From Homalodisca vitripennis (lineage: Eukaryota > Arthropoda > Insecta > Hemiptera > Cicadellidae): 64,000 bases of DNA. A model generated the notes under the pieces. It was not told the DNA's origin. It made no database searches and saw only the letters and a list, made by a program, of their open reading frames with translations. Position 1 is the first letter of the stretch, and the number at the start of each line of letters is the position of its first letter. The translations under genes and the position numbers were made by a program. The stretch lies in contig NW_025777586.1 of NCBI RefSeq assembly GCF_021130785.1, forward strand, positions 1 to 64,000, in the 5' to 3' direction. Below, one piece after another: positions 35,982 through 47,640 of this stretch.

Positions 35982-36716
35982 AACAATTCTATTCATTCAT
36001 GGCGTTGACGAACAGTTGTAATACAGATTCTTTCTCTGGTCATAAAAAGTAGTTTTGCAGTCTCGGGACCACGCGTTAATACAATAATGATCTTTACTTA
36101 TCGTGATAGATCAGAGTTAGTGTAATATAACAATTCTATTCATTCATGGCGTTGACGAACAGTTGTAATACAGATTCTTTCTCTGGTCATAAAAAGTAGT
36201 TTTGCAGTCTCGGGACCACGCGTTAATACAATAATGATCTTTACTTATCGTGATAGATCAGAGTTAGTGTAATATAACAATTCTATTCATTCATGGCGTT
36301 GACGAACAGTTGTAATACAGATTCTTTCTCTGGTCATAAAAAGTAGTTTTGCAGTCTCGGGACCACGCGTTAATACAATAATGATCTTTACTTATCGTGA
36401 TAGATCAGAGTTAGTGTAATATAACAATTCTATTCATTCATGGCGTTGACGAACAGTTTGTAATACAGATTCTTTCTCTGGTCATAAAAAGTAGTTTTGC
36501 AGTCTCGGGACCACGCGTTAATACAATAATGATCTTTACTTATCGTGATAGATCAGAGTTAGTGTAATATAACAATTCTATTCATTCATGGCGTTGACGA
36601 ACAGTTGTAATACAGATTCTTTCTCTGGTCATAAAAAGTAGTTTTGCAGTCTCGGGACCACGCGTTAATACAATACTTATCGTGATAGATCAGAGTTAGT
36701 GTAATTTAACAATTCA
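35982..36716 (+). repeat. Tandem array, 147 bp monomer, 5 copies
   Basis: AACAATTCTATTCATTCATG begins at 35982, 36129, 36276, 36423 and 36571. The first four units are virtually identical; the fourth has one inserted T. The last lacks a block of about 17 bases (ATAATGATCTTTACTT region) and is followed by a truncated start of a sixth. Both flanks also contain CAGGATTT and CATTCA-like scraps. No ORF. Confidence 0.95.
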
Positions 36717-37722
36717 TTACTATCCCCATGCTTCTGCTCGTTTGAACTACTTTATATCTTAGATATGTAATTGAAGAGATAAACGACTAAAATAAACATT
36801 CTTTCATGTATGTAAAATAACCGATTTACTGCAGCAACTTGACAACAGCCTCTTCGTTAGTTTCAACTATACCTACTCCATAGTCTGCGTTAATGTATAG
36901 AGTGATATTTGATGGTCAATTCTGAGGTTAGTGAGGAAAGCAGGATTTTCTGGATATTTAACATCGTAACACTATGTTTGTCTCGCCTATTTATTCTCTA
37001 TTGCAACTATATTTTATATTTTAAACACAGCTTTTGTAAACGAACAAGCGAAATGTGATGGAATTATAGGAGAAAATTAGAAGAGTAGATAGAAGGTAAA
37101 ACGTTAGAACCGTTTTTATAACACACAATACTTTAAGCCAAAGTTTCGTAAAAACAAAACAAAAAAGGACACACAGGATTGCAATCATGACATAGTGAAT
37201 CCTAGTATTGTTATTCCACAAATCGCTTCGATTGGGGTTGTTGCCAAGTGATATGGAAAGTACAGAAAGTACACTTTTTATTTATTCAACGAATCAAATA
37301 AAATAAGAGTGATTTATTGCCATTCAACCATTACAAACATTGAAATGCGTGTAAAATACGAACATTAATACGAATAAAACTAAAATGTACAATGATTTTT
37401 GTTAATAAAACATTTCATAAGATTTACGTGCTAAAATATCCCTAATAAAATGTCTTAGGTCGCTGATGGATGGGCGCTGCGGTCATTGTGAATGTCTTAC
37501 ACAGCCTGTGTTTCCAAGTTTAAATATGTTACATTCTAAACTACACTAAACTTGTCGTCATTAGAATTTTACACCTTCAGGATTCCAAGCGTACTTCACT
37601 AGGCAACTATACAGAAGATAACAGATGCAAAATAAGTTACAATATAAATCATCACTTTGTTGACAATGCACAAAATATAACAGATTTTAACATAACGCAA
37701 TGTGTATATAACGCAGACTCAT
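36717..37722. other. AT-rich sequence between arrays
   Basis: No gene is recognised; the 66-codon minus frame at 37021-37221 has no motif. Confidence 0.4.
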
Positions 37723-40700
37723 TACAGACAGTGAGCATTGTCACAAACAGCTGTTAACTGTAATAATTCAGAACTACACTGAGGCAGAGTCAGAGTGTAG
37801 CACTACACAAAGGCGATTACTCTGAGAGATTACAGGCAGTGAACATTGTCACAAACAGCTGTTAACTGTAATAATTCAGAACTACACTGAGGCAGAGTCA
37901 GAGTGTAGCACTACACAAAGGCGATTACTCTGAGAGATTACAGGCAGTGAACATTGTCACAAACAGCTGTTAACTGTAATAATTCAGAACTACACTGAGG
38001 CAGAGTCAGAGTGTAGCACTACACAAAGGCGATTACTCTGAGAGATTACAGGCAGTGAACATTGTCACAAACAGCTGTTAACTGTAATAATTCAGAACTA
38101 CACTGAGGCAGAGTCAGAGTGTAGCACTACACAAAGGCGATTACTCCTAGATATTACAGGCAGTGAGCATTGTCACAAACAGCTGTTAACTGTAATAATT
38201 CAGAACTACACTGAGGCAGAGTCAGAGTGTAGCACTACACAAAGGCGATTACTCTGAGAGATTACAGGCAGTGAGCATTGTCACAAACAGCTGTTAACTG
38301 TAATAATTCAGAACTACACTGAGGCAGAGTCAGAGTGTAGCACTACACAAAGGCGATTACTCCTAGATATTACAGGCAGTGAGCATTGTCACAAACAGCT
38401 GTTAACTGTAATAATTCAGAACTACACTGAGGCAGAGTCAGAGTGTAGCACTACACAAAGGCGATTACTCTGAGAGATTACAGGCAGTGAACATTGTCAC
38501 AAACAGCTGTTAACTGTAATAATTCAGAAACTACACTGAGGCAGAGTCAGAGTGTAGCACTACACAAAGGCGATTACTCTGAGAGATTACAGGCAGTGAA
38601 CATTGTCACAAACAGCTGTTAACTGTAATAATTCAGAACTACACTGAGGCAGAGTCAGAGTGTAGCACTACACAAAGGCGATTACTCTGAGAGATTACAG
38701 GCAGTGAACATTGTCACAAACAGCTGTTAACTGTAATAATTCAGAACTACACTGAGGCAGAGTCAGAGTGTAGCACTACACAAAGGCGATTACTCTGAGA
38801 GATTACAAGCAGTGAACATTGTCACAAACAGCTGTTAACTGTAATAATTCAGAACTACACTGAGGCAGAGTCAGAGTGTAGCACTACACAAAGGCGATTA
38901 CTCTGAGAGATTACAAGCAGTGAACATTGTCACAAACAGCTGTTTAACTGTAATAATTCAGAACTACACTGAGGCAGAGTCAGAGTGTAGCACTACACAA
39001 AGGCGATTACTCTGAGAGATTACAGGCAGTGAACATTGTCACAAACAGCTGTTAACTGTAATAATTCAGAACTACACTGAGGCAGAGTCAGAGTGTAGCA
39101 CTACACAAAGGCGATTACTCTGAGAGATTACAGGCAGTGAACATTGTCACAAACAGCTGTTAACTGTAATAATTCAGAACTACACTGAGGCAGAGTCAGA
39201 GTGTAGCACTACACAAAGGCGATTACTCTGAGAGATTACAGGCAGTGAACATTGTCACAAACAGCTGTTAACTGTAATAATTCAGAACTACACTGAGGCA
39301 GAGTCAGAGTGTAGCACTACACAAAGGCGATTACTCTGAGAGATTACAGGCAGTGAACATTGTCACAAACAGCTGTTAACTGTAATAATTCAGAACTACA
39401 CTGAGGCAGAGTCAGAGTGTAGCACTACACAAAGGCGATTACTCTGAGAGATTACAGGCAGTGAACATTGTCACAAACAGCTGTTAACTGTAATAATTCA
39501 GAACTACACTGAGGCAGAGTCAGAGTGTAGCACTACACAAAGGCGATTACTCTGAGAGATTACAGGCAGTGAACATTGTCACAAACAGCTGTTAACTGTA
39601 ATAATTCAGAACTACACTGAGGCAGAGTCAGAGTGTAGCACTACACAAAGGCGATTACTCTGAGAGATTACAGACAGTGAACATTGTCACAAACAGCTGT
39701 TAACTGTAATAATTCAGAACTACACTGAGGCAGAGTCAGAGTGTAGCACTACACAAAGGCGATTACTCTGAGAGATTACAGGCAGTGAACATTGTCACAA
39801 ACAGCTGTTAACTGTAATAATTCAGAACTACACTGAGGCAGAGTCAGAGTGTAGCACTACACAAAGGCGATAGCTCTGAGAGATTACAGGCAGTGAACAT
39901 TGTCACAAACAGCTGTTAACTGTAATAATTCAGAACTACACTGAGGCAGAGTCAGAGTGTAGCACTACACAAAGGCGATTACTCTGAGAGATTACAGGCA
40001 GTGAACATTGTCACAAACAGCTGTTAACTGTAATAATTCAGAACTACACTGAGGCAGAGTCAGAGTGTAGCACTACACAAAAGCGATTACTCTGAGAGAT
40101 TACAGGCAGTGAGCATTGTCACAAACAGCTGTTAACTGTAATAATTCAGAACTACACTGAGGCAGAGTCAGAGTGTAGCACTACACAAAGGCGATTACTC
40201 TGAGAGATTACAAGCAGTGAACATTGTCACAAACAGCTGTTAAACTGTAATAATTCAGAACTACACTGAGGCAGAGTCAGAGTGTAGCACTACACAAAGG
40301 CGATTACTCTGAGAGATTACAGGCAGTGAACATTGTCACAAACAGCTGTTAACTGTAATAATTCAGAACTACACTGAGGCAGAGTCAGAGTGTAGCACTA
40401 CACAAAGGCGATTACTCTGAGAGATTACAGGCAGTGAACATTGTCACAAACAGCTGTTAACTGTAATAATTCAGAACTACACTGAGGCAGAGTCAGAGTG
40501 TAGCACTACACAAAGGCGATTACTCTGAGAGATTACAGGCAGTGAACATTGTCACAAACAGCTGTTAACTGTAATAATTCAGAACTACACTGAGGCAGAG
40601 TCAGAGTGTAGCACTACACAAAGGCGATTACTCTGAGAGATTACAGGCAGTGAACATTGTCACAAACAGCTGTTAACTGTAATAATTCAGAACTACACTG

Positions 40701-41423
40701 AGGCAGAGTCAGAGTGTAGCACTACACAAAGGCGATAGCTCTGAGAGATTACAGGCAGTGAGCATTGTCACAAACAGCTGTTAACTGTAATAATTCAGAA
40801 CTACACTGAGGCAGAGTCAGAGTGTAGCACTACACAAAGGCGATAGCTCTGAGAGATTACAGGCAGTGAAGCATTGTCACAAACAGCTGTTAACTGTAAT
40901 AATTCAGAACTACACTGAGGCAGAGTCAGAGTGTAGCACTACACAAAGGCGATAGCTCTGAGAGATTACAGGCAGTGAACATTGTCACAAACAGCTGTTA
41001 ACTGTAATAATTCAGAACTACACTGAGGCAGAGTCAGAGTGTAGCACTACACAAAGGCGATAGCTCTGAGAGATTACAGGCAGTGAACATTGTCACAAAC
41101 AGCTGTTAACTGTAATAATTCAGAACTACACTGAGGCAGAGTCAGAGTGTAGCACTACACAAAGGCGATAGCTCTGAGAGATTACAGGCAGTGAACATTG
41201 TCACAAACAGCTGTTAACTGTAATAATTCAGAACTACACTGAGGCAGAGTCAGAGTGTAGCACTACACAAAGGCGATAGCTCTGAGAGATTACAGGCAGT
41301 GAACATTGTCACAAACAGCTGTTAACTGTAATAATTCAGAACTACACTGAGGCAGAGTCAGAGTGTAGCACTACACAAAGGCGATTACTCCTAGATATTA
41401 CAGGCAGTGAGCATTGTCACAAA
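37723..41423 (+). repeat. Tandem array, 108 bp monomer, about 34 copies
   Basis: The largest array in the window. The phase TACAG(G/A)CAGTGA(A/G)CATTGTC recurs every 108 bp from 37723 to 41399, after which only 25 bases of a further unit remain. Divergence between units is a few percent at most. Three variable spots define subtypes: TTACTCTGAGAG, TTACTCCTAGAT and TAGCTCTGAGAG just before the phase point; the TAGCTC type is concentrated in the last quarter. The monomer holds a self-complementary ACAGCTGT. One frame has a single stop per 36 codons, which I do not read as coding. Confidence 0.97.
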
Positions 41424-43570
41424 TATCTCTGAAGTTTCTGTATTGGAGGATCTTTGTTATGTATTATACTACTTCATATTTCATTTGGGGGCTATTATTT
41501 AAGTTTTAAAGACTGTAAAAATCTTTAATAAACAGAATATTTCTGAATGTTTTTGTATTGGATGATCTTTGTTATGTATTATACTACTTCATATTTCATT
41601 TGGGGGCTACTATTTAAGTTTTAACGACTGTAAAAATCTTTAATAAACAGAATATATCTGAAAGTTTTTGTATTGGAGGATCTTTGTTATGTATTATACT
41701 ACTTCTCATTTCATTTGGGGGCTATTATTTAAGTTTTAAACGACTGTAAAAATCTTTAATAAACAGAATATCTCTGAAAGTTTTTGTATTGGAGGATCTT
41801 TGTTATGTATTATACTACTTCATATTTCATTTGGGGGCTATTATTTAAGATTTAACGACTGTAAAAATCTTTAATAAACAGAATATCTCTGAAAGTTTTT
41901 GTATTGGAGGATCTTTGTTATGTATTATACTACTTCTCATTTCATTTGGGCGCTATTATTTAAGTTTTAACGACTGTAAAAATCTTTAATAAACAGAATA
42001 TCTCTGAAAGTTTTTGTATTGGAGGATCTTTGTTATGTATTATACTACTTCATATTTCATTTGGGGGCTATTACTTAAGTTTTAACGACTGTAAAAATCT
42101 TTAATAAACAGAATATCTCTGAAAGTTTTTGTATTTGAAGATCTTTGTTATGTATTATACTACTTCATACTTCATTTGTGTGCTATTATTTAAGTTTTAA
42201 CGACTGTAAAAATCTTTAATAAACAGAATATCTCTGAAAGTTTTTGTATTGGAGGATCTTTGTTATGTATTATACTACTTCATATTTCATTTGGGGGCTA
42301 TTATTTAAGTTTTAACGACTGTAAAAATCTTTAATAAACAGAATATCTCTGAAAGTTTTTGTATTGGAGGATCTTTGTTATGTATTATACTACTTCTCAT
42401 TTCATTTGGGCGCTATTATTTAAGTTTTAACGACTGTAAAAATCTTTAATAAACAGAATATCTCTGAAAGTTTTTGTATTTGAAGATCTTTGTTATGTAT
42501 TATACTACTTCATACTTCATTTGTGTGCTATTATTTAAGTTTTAACGACTGTAAAAATCTTTAATAAACAGAATATCTCTGAAAGTTTTTGTATTGGAGG
42601 ATCTTTGTTATGTATTATACTACTTCATATTTCATTTGGGGGCTATTATTTAAGTTTTAACGACTGTAAAAATCTTTAATAAACAGAATATCTCTGAAAG
42701 TTTTTGTATTGGAGGATCTTTGTTATGTATTATACTACTTCTCATTTCATTTGGGCGCTATTATTTAAGTTTTAACGACTGTAAAAATCTTTAATAAACA
42801 GAATATCTCTGAAAGTTTTTGTATTGGAGGATCTTTTTTATGTATTATACTACTTCATATTTCATTTGAGGGCTATTATTTAAGTTTTAACAACTGTAAA
42901 AATCTTTAATAAACAGAATATCTTTGAAAGTTTTTGTATTGGAGGATCTTTGTTATGTATTATACTACTTCATATTTCATTTGGGGGCTATTATTTAAGT
43001 TTTAACGACTGTAAAAATCTTTAATAAACAGAAAATATCTGAATGTTTTTGTATTGGAGGATCTTTTTTTGTATTATACTACTTCATATTTCATTTGAGG
43101 GCTATTATTTAAGTTTTAACGACTGTAAAAATCTTTAATAAACAGAATATCTCTGAAAGTTTTTGTATTGGAGGATCTTTGTTATGTATTATACTACTTC
43201 ATATTTCATTTGGGGGCTACTATTTAAGTTTTAACGACTGTAAAAATCTTTAATAAACAGAATATTTCTGAAAGTTTTTGTATTGGAAGATCTTTGTTAT
43301 GTATTATACTACTTCATATTTCATTTGTGGGCTATTATTTAAGTTTTAACGACTGTAAAAATCTTTAATAAACAGAATAGTTCTGAAAGTTTTTGTATTG
43401 GAGGATCTTTGTTATGTATTATACCACTTCATATTTCATTTGGGCGCTATTATTTAAGTTTTAACGACTGTAAAAATCTTTTATAAACAGAATATATCTG
43501 AAAGTTTTTGTATTGGAGGATCTTTTTATGTATTATACTACTTCATATTTCATTTGGGGGCTATCATTTA
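41424..43570 (+). repeat. Tandem array, 115 bp monomer, about 18.5 copies
   Basis: TATTGGAGGATCTTTGTTAT recurs every 115 bp from 41441 to 43511. It starts immediately after a truncated 108 bp unit and ends with a truncated unit at CATTTAA. Three monomer subtypes occur: A (CATATTTCATTTGGGGGC), B (CTCATTTCATTTGGGCGC) and C (TTTGAAGATC with CATACTTCATTTGTGTGC). Units 7 to 12 read C-A-B-C-A-B, a higher-order repeat of about 345 bp. Each unit has AATAAA in its CTTTAATAAACAG segment. Confidence 0.97.
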
Positions 43571-43640
43571 ACCCTCCAACTGGCGGTAATTTTTTCCTGT
43601 AGTGGCGGCATGTTTTCGAGCCTCGTGCAAGGGTTTTTAA
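43567..43640 (+). mobile_element. Possible piggyBac-like terminus at a TTAA
   Basis: TTAA at about 43568-43571 is followed by CCCTCCAACTGGCGG and, 15 bases on, a second TGGCGG. PiggyBac-family elements insert at TTAA and have ends starting CCC. A matching opposite end was not found downstream in the window, so it may be a solitary end or chance. Confidence 0.3.
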
Positions 43641-44547
43641 AAAAATTTATTAAAAATATAAATTAAAAGTAATATATATAGAAGTTTATATTTTTGCGTT
43701 CAGAATTAAACATATAATAATATTGGTATTTAAATTTGGCCTTAAAAAAATGTTTACTAAAAATGTTTTTCCATGAATTTCAAAATTTACATTTTTTTTT
43801 TTAATTTGGGGGGACCATACCTAGCAAACCAAGTTATAGTAAGAAAAATATAAAAGTGAGATAGCCATTTTGTGTCAAATTTATTCTAGTTTCAGAAACA
43901 CATAAGCATTATACAAATTTATGAAACTATAATAACACTATATAACAGAAAGCAGCGATGCGCATAAATTGTGAAAATAGGGTGTATATGTAAGAGTTTG
44001 CTAATAAAAGTTTTACTAATACAGTTTTTACTTCAATACATGTTATATTGCATATTTTATTACTCAGAATGAAGTAAACTATACAGCAGTAGTAAAATAA
44101 ATTCCATAACTTTTTTTTAAGAGTCGAAAAAAGTTTCATTTTGTCAATACTCAAAACTTTTGCGAAAAAATGTTCAAACAGCAAAGTATAAAATGTGTTT
44201 CAAAGCTTGTATTATATCCAAATTTATAAATCTATGGTTTACATATGATGGGAAATTTTATGTAGTTTTAGAAAACCATAAACTGTGTCTAAATATATTA
44301 CATATATTTTGATTCTACAACTACATGTATTACTAAAATAACAGTATATAGCCTACGCGACTAACAATGACCCTGGAATGGTCCAAACAGTTATCATACA
44401 TAATATCTCTGAAAGTTTTTTTAACCACTTCATAGTAAAGACTGATCTACAAAAGGAACAATAACAGTAATATACTGTATAAAGTGATGAGTTATGCAGT
44501 AAGAAATAATAGTATTTACAAAAGTCTGAGAAGTAAAAGTTTTCAGT

Positions 44548-44703
44548 TCATACAACTAGATCCACTCTGAAGAAGTCAGGAGAGTGGTTTGGTTCTTCAG
44601 ACTTCCCAATAATTGTTTTCTTGGAGCGGATCGCCCCAGAATAACAAAAGTACTCCTTGTTGTATATTAGAACAACCGGCCAAACGTAGTCTTTTCTAAA
44701 CAT
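44548..44703 (-). CDS. Small unrecognised ORF in a GC-richer patch, doubtful
   Basis: A minus-strand ATG-to-TGA frame of 51 residues in a patch (about 44560-44710) less AT-rich than its surroundings. Its sequence contains GAIRSKKTIIGKS and ends SPDFFRVDLVV. The patch has the look of former coding sequence, perhaps an exon end or the C-terminus of a transposase. It lies about 1 kb from the TTAA-CCC terminus at 43567, but only two cysteines are present, so the Cys-rich C-terminal domain of piggyBac transposases is not supported. No family assigned. Confidence 0.2.
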   Translation of the reverse strand: MFRKDYVWPVVLIYNKEYFCYSGAIRSKKTIIGKSEEPNHSPDFFRVDLVV

Positions 44704-44744
44704 GGTTGGACATCGTTCTTAGATAATTACATTATTTCTATAAT

Positions 44745-44747
<3 letters not shown>

Positions 44748-44780
<33 letters not shown>
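44748..44780 (+). repeat. (AC)n microsatellite
   Basis: About 16 uninterrupted AC units. Confidence 0.97.
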
Positions 44781-44782
<2 letters not shown>

Positions 44783-45207
44783 GTTCTCTTTTTCCCATTT
44801 CAGTTTCTATAAGCTATGAGTAAAGGCCTCAACAGCAGTGACAGCATATATTTAGGATATTATTAAACACCACGCTAAATAACGCAGTTTCAATAACACT
44901 TTGTAATAGTTTTACACAGTCTAGAATATTTTTGAGATGCTTAATCCTGAAGCCTATTATAATAAATTAAACTCGAGGGATGGAATGTGTTAAATATATC
45001 CCAGTATAGTATCCTCATTTCGTTCTATAGAATCCTCTGTGAATTCATATCATTAATGATCACATAGTTGACATTTACAAGACGATTGTAGATAAATATT
45101 TCAATAATTGTCATGTCTAATTTTTTTAGGATAACTGTGTGTGTGCTCATTACCCCCACATTTTACACATCAATAGAGAATGTTATAGGTACTTAAGTTT
45201 TAAAAAA

Positions 45208-46932
45208 CTATTAATAGTTTTCAATATTACTATTGATAGGATGTTGTCTCTACTCAGAGAGTCTGGTGTACGCATACAAGCACATGTGATTTAAGTAAAA
45301 CATGAATATAATAAGGTTCAATCGTGTTACCAACAGAAACAAACTATTAATAGTTTCAATATTACTATTGATAGGATGTTGTCTCTACTCAGAGAGTCTG
45401 GTGTACGCATACAAGCACATGTGATTTAAGTAAAACATGAATATAATAAGGTTCAATCGTGTTACCAACAGAAACAAACTATTAATAGTTTCAATATTAC
45501 TATTGATAGGATGTTGTCTCTACTCAGAGAGTCTGGTGTACGCATACAAGCACATGTGATTTAAGTAAAACATGAATATAATAAGGTTCAATCGTGTTAC
45601 CAACAGAAACAAACTATTAATAGTTTCAATATTACTATTGATAGGATGTTGTCTCTACTCAGAGAGTCTGGTGTACGCATACAAGCACATGTGATTTAAG
45701 TAAAACATGAATATAATAAGGTTCAATCGTGTTACCAACAGAAACAAACTATTAATAGTTTCAATATTACTATTGATAGGATGTTGTCTCTACTCAGAGA
45801 GTCTGGTGTACGCATACAAGCACATGTGATTTAAGTAAAACATGAATATAATAAGGTTCAATCGTGTTACCAACAGAAACAAACTATTAATAGTTTCAAT
45901 ATTACTATTGATAGGATGTTGTCTCTACTCAGAGAGTCTGGTGTACGCATACAAGCACATGTGATTTAAGTAAAACATGAATATAATAAGGATCAATCGT
46001 GTTACTAACAGAAACAAACTATTAATAGTTTTCAATATTACTATTGATAGGATGTTGTCTCTACTCAGAGAGTCTGGTGTACGCATACAAGCACATGTGA
46101 TGTGAGTGAAACATGAATGTAATAAGGTTCAATCGTGTTACCAACGGAACCAAACTATTAATAGTTTCAATATTACTATTGATAGGATGTTGTCTCTACT
46201 CAGAGAGTCTGGTGTACGCATACAAGCACATGTGATTTAAGTAAAACATGAATATAATAAGGTTCAATCGTGTTACCAACAGAAACAAACTATTAATAGT
46301 TTCAATATTACTATTGATAGGATGTTGTCTCTACTCAGAGAGTCTGGTGTACGCATACAAGCACATGTGATTTAAGTAAAACATGAATATAAATAAGGTT
46401 CAATCGTGTTACCAACAGAAACAAACTATTAATAGTTTTCAATATTACTATTGATAGGATGTTGTCTCTACTCAGAGAGTCTGGTGTACGCATACAAGCA
46501 CATGTGATTTAAGTAAAACATGAATATAATAAGGTTCAATCGTGTTACCAACAGAAACAAACTATTAATAGTTTCAATATTACTATTGATAGGATGTTGT
46601 CTCTACTCAGAGAGTCTGGTGTACGCATACAAGCACATGTGATGTGAGTGAAACATGAATGTAATAAGGTTCAATCGTGTTACCAACGGAACCAAACTAT
46701 TAATAGTTTCAATATTACTATTGATAGGATGCTGTCTCTACTCAGAGAGCCTGATGTACACATACAAGCACATGTGATGTGAGTAAAACATGAATATAAT
46801 AAGGTTCAATCGTGTTACCAACGGAATAAAACTATTAATAGTTTCAATATTAATATTGATAGGATGTTGTCTCTACTCAGAGAGTCTGATGTACGTATAC
46901 AAGCGCATGCGATGTGAGTTAAACATGAATGT
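45208..46932 (+). repeat. Tandem array, 135 bp monomer, 13 copies
   Basis: AGGATG(T/C)TGTCTCTACTCAG recurs every 135 bp from 45238 to 46861. The monomer contains the palindromes ACTATTAATAGT and CACATGTG. A variant with GATGTGAGTGAAACATGAATG and ACGGAACCAA appears in the seventh and eleventh copies, four monomers apart, and the last two copies are more diverged. The array stops inside a monomer at CATGAATGTA, where the 134 bp array begins without spacer. Confidence 0.97.
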
Positions 46933-47640
46933 ACACTCTAACTTCCACCCTCCTTGCAAGCCGAGCTCCAAATGGCTTTATTACTGGACCACTCTCAATC
47001 CTTAATTGAGGGAATCGAGTAACTGTTAGTTGGTGGTACAATGTACACCATCCAAATCGATACAATACACTCTAACTTCCACCCTCCTTGCAAGCCGAGC
47101 TCCAAATGGCTTGATTACTGGACCACTCCCAATCCTTAATTGAGGGAATGGAGTAACTGTTAGTTGGTGGTACAATGTACACCATCCAAATCGATACAAT
47201 ACATTCTAACTTCCACCCTCCTTACAATCCGTGCTCATACTGGCTTGATTACTGGACCACTCCCAATCCTTAATTGAGGGAATCGAGTAACTGTTATTTG
47301 GAGGTACAATGTACACCAGTCAATGAGATACAATACACTCTAAATTCTACCCTCCTTGCAATTCGAGCTCGGACAGGCTTGATTACTGGACCCCTTCCAA
47401 ACAGCAATTTAGATAATTGAGTAACAGTTTTTTAGAAGGGGCGGTGTAAACGGATACGGTTTCCTGTAACAAACCATTGAATGTTACACAATTCACTATA
47501 GCTTCAACTCTAATTAAAATGGGAATTTCGACTGTCTTAATTACAACATTATCAATCGAGAGAATCCATTAACTGTTTATTTGAAGGTTTAATGTAAAAT
47601 GATACAAAGTTTCCTGTAACAAACCATCATTTGCAGAATA
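46933..47640 (+). repeat. Tandem array, 134 bp monomer, 5 copies decaying to the right
   Basis: ACA(C/T)TCTAA(C/A)TTC begins at 46933, 47067, 47201 and 47335. The first two are almost identical, the third and fourth increasingly different, and a fifth, badly diverged unit (about 47488-47640) keeps CTTAATTAC, ATCGAGAGAAT and TGTTTATTTGAAGG. Units four and five are about 20 bases longer, sharing TTTCCTGTAACAAACCAT at their ends. Confidence 0.9.

Larger units (their letters stand above)
43641..45207. other. AT-rich sequence with microsatellite and an orphan satellite scrap
   Basis: Apart from the (AC)n tract and the small ORF listed separately, ATATCTCTGAAAGTTTTT at 44404-44421 matches the 115 bp monomer phase but has no neighbours of the array. 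The 85-codon minus frame at 43927-44184 has no motif. Confidence 0.45.

Noticed and set aside
37723..43570. CRISPR-like appearance of long regular repeats
   Set aside because: The whole unit is repeated without variable spacers, in a eukaryotic context with LINEs; these are satellites.
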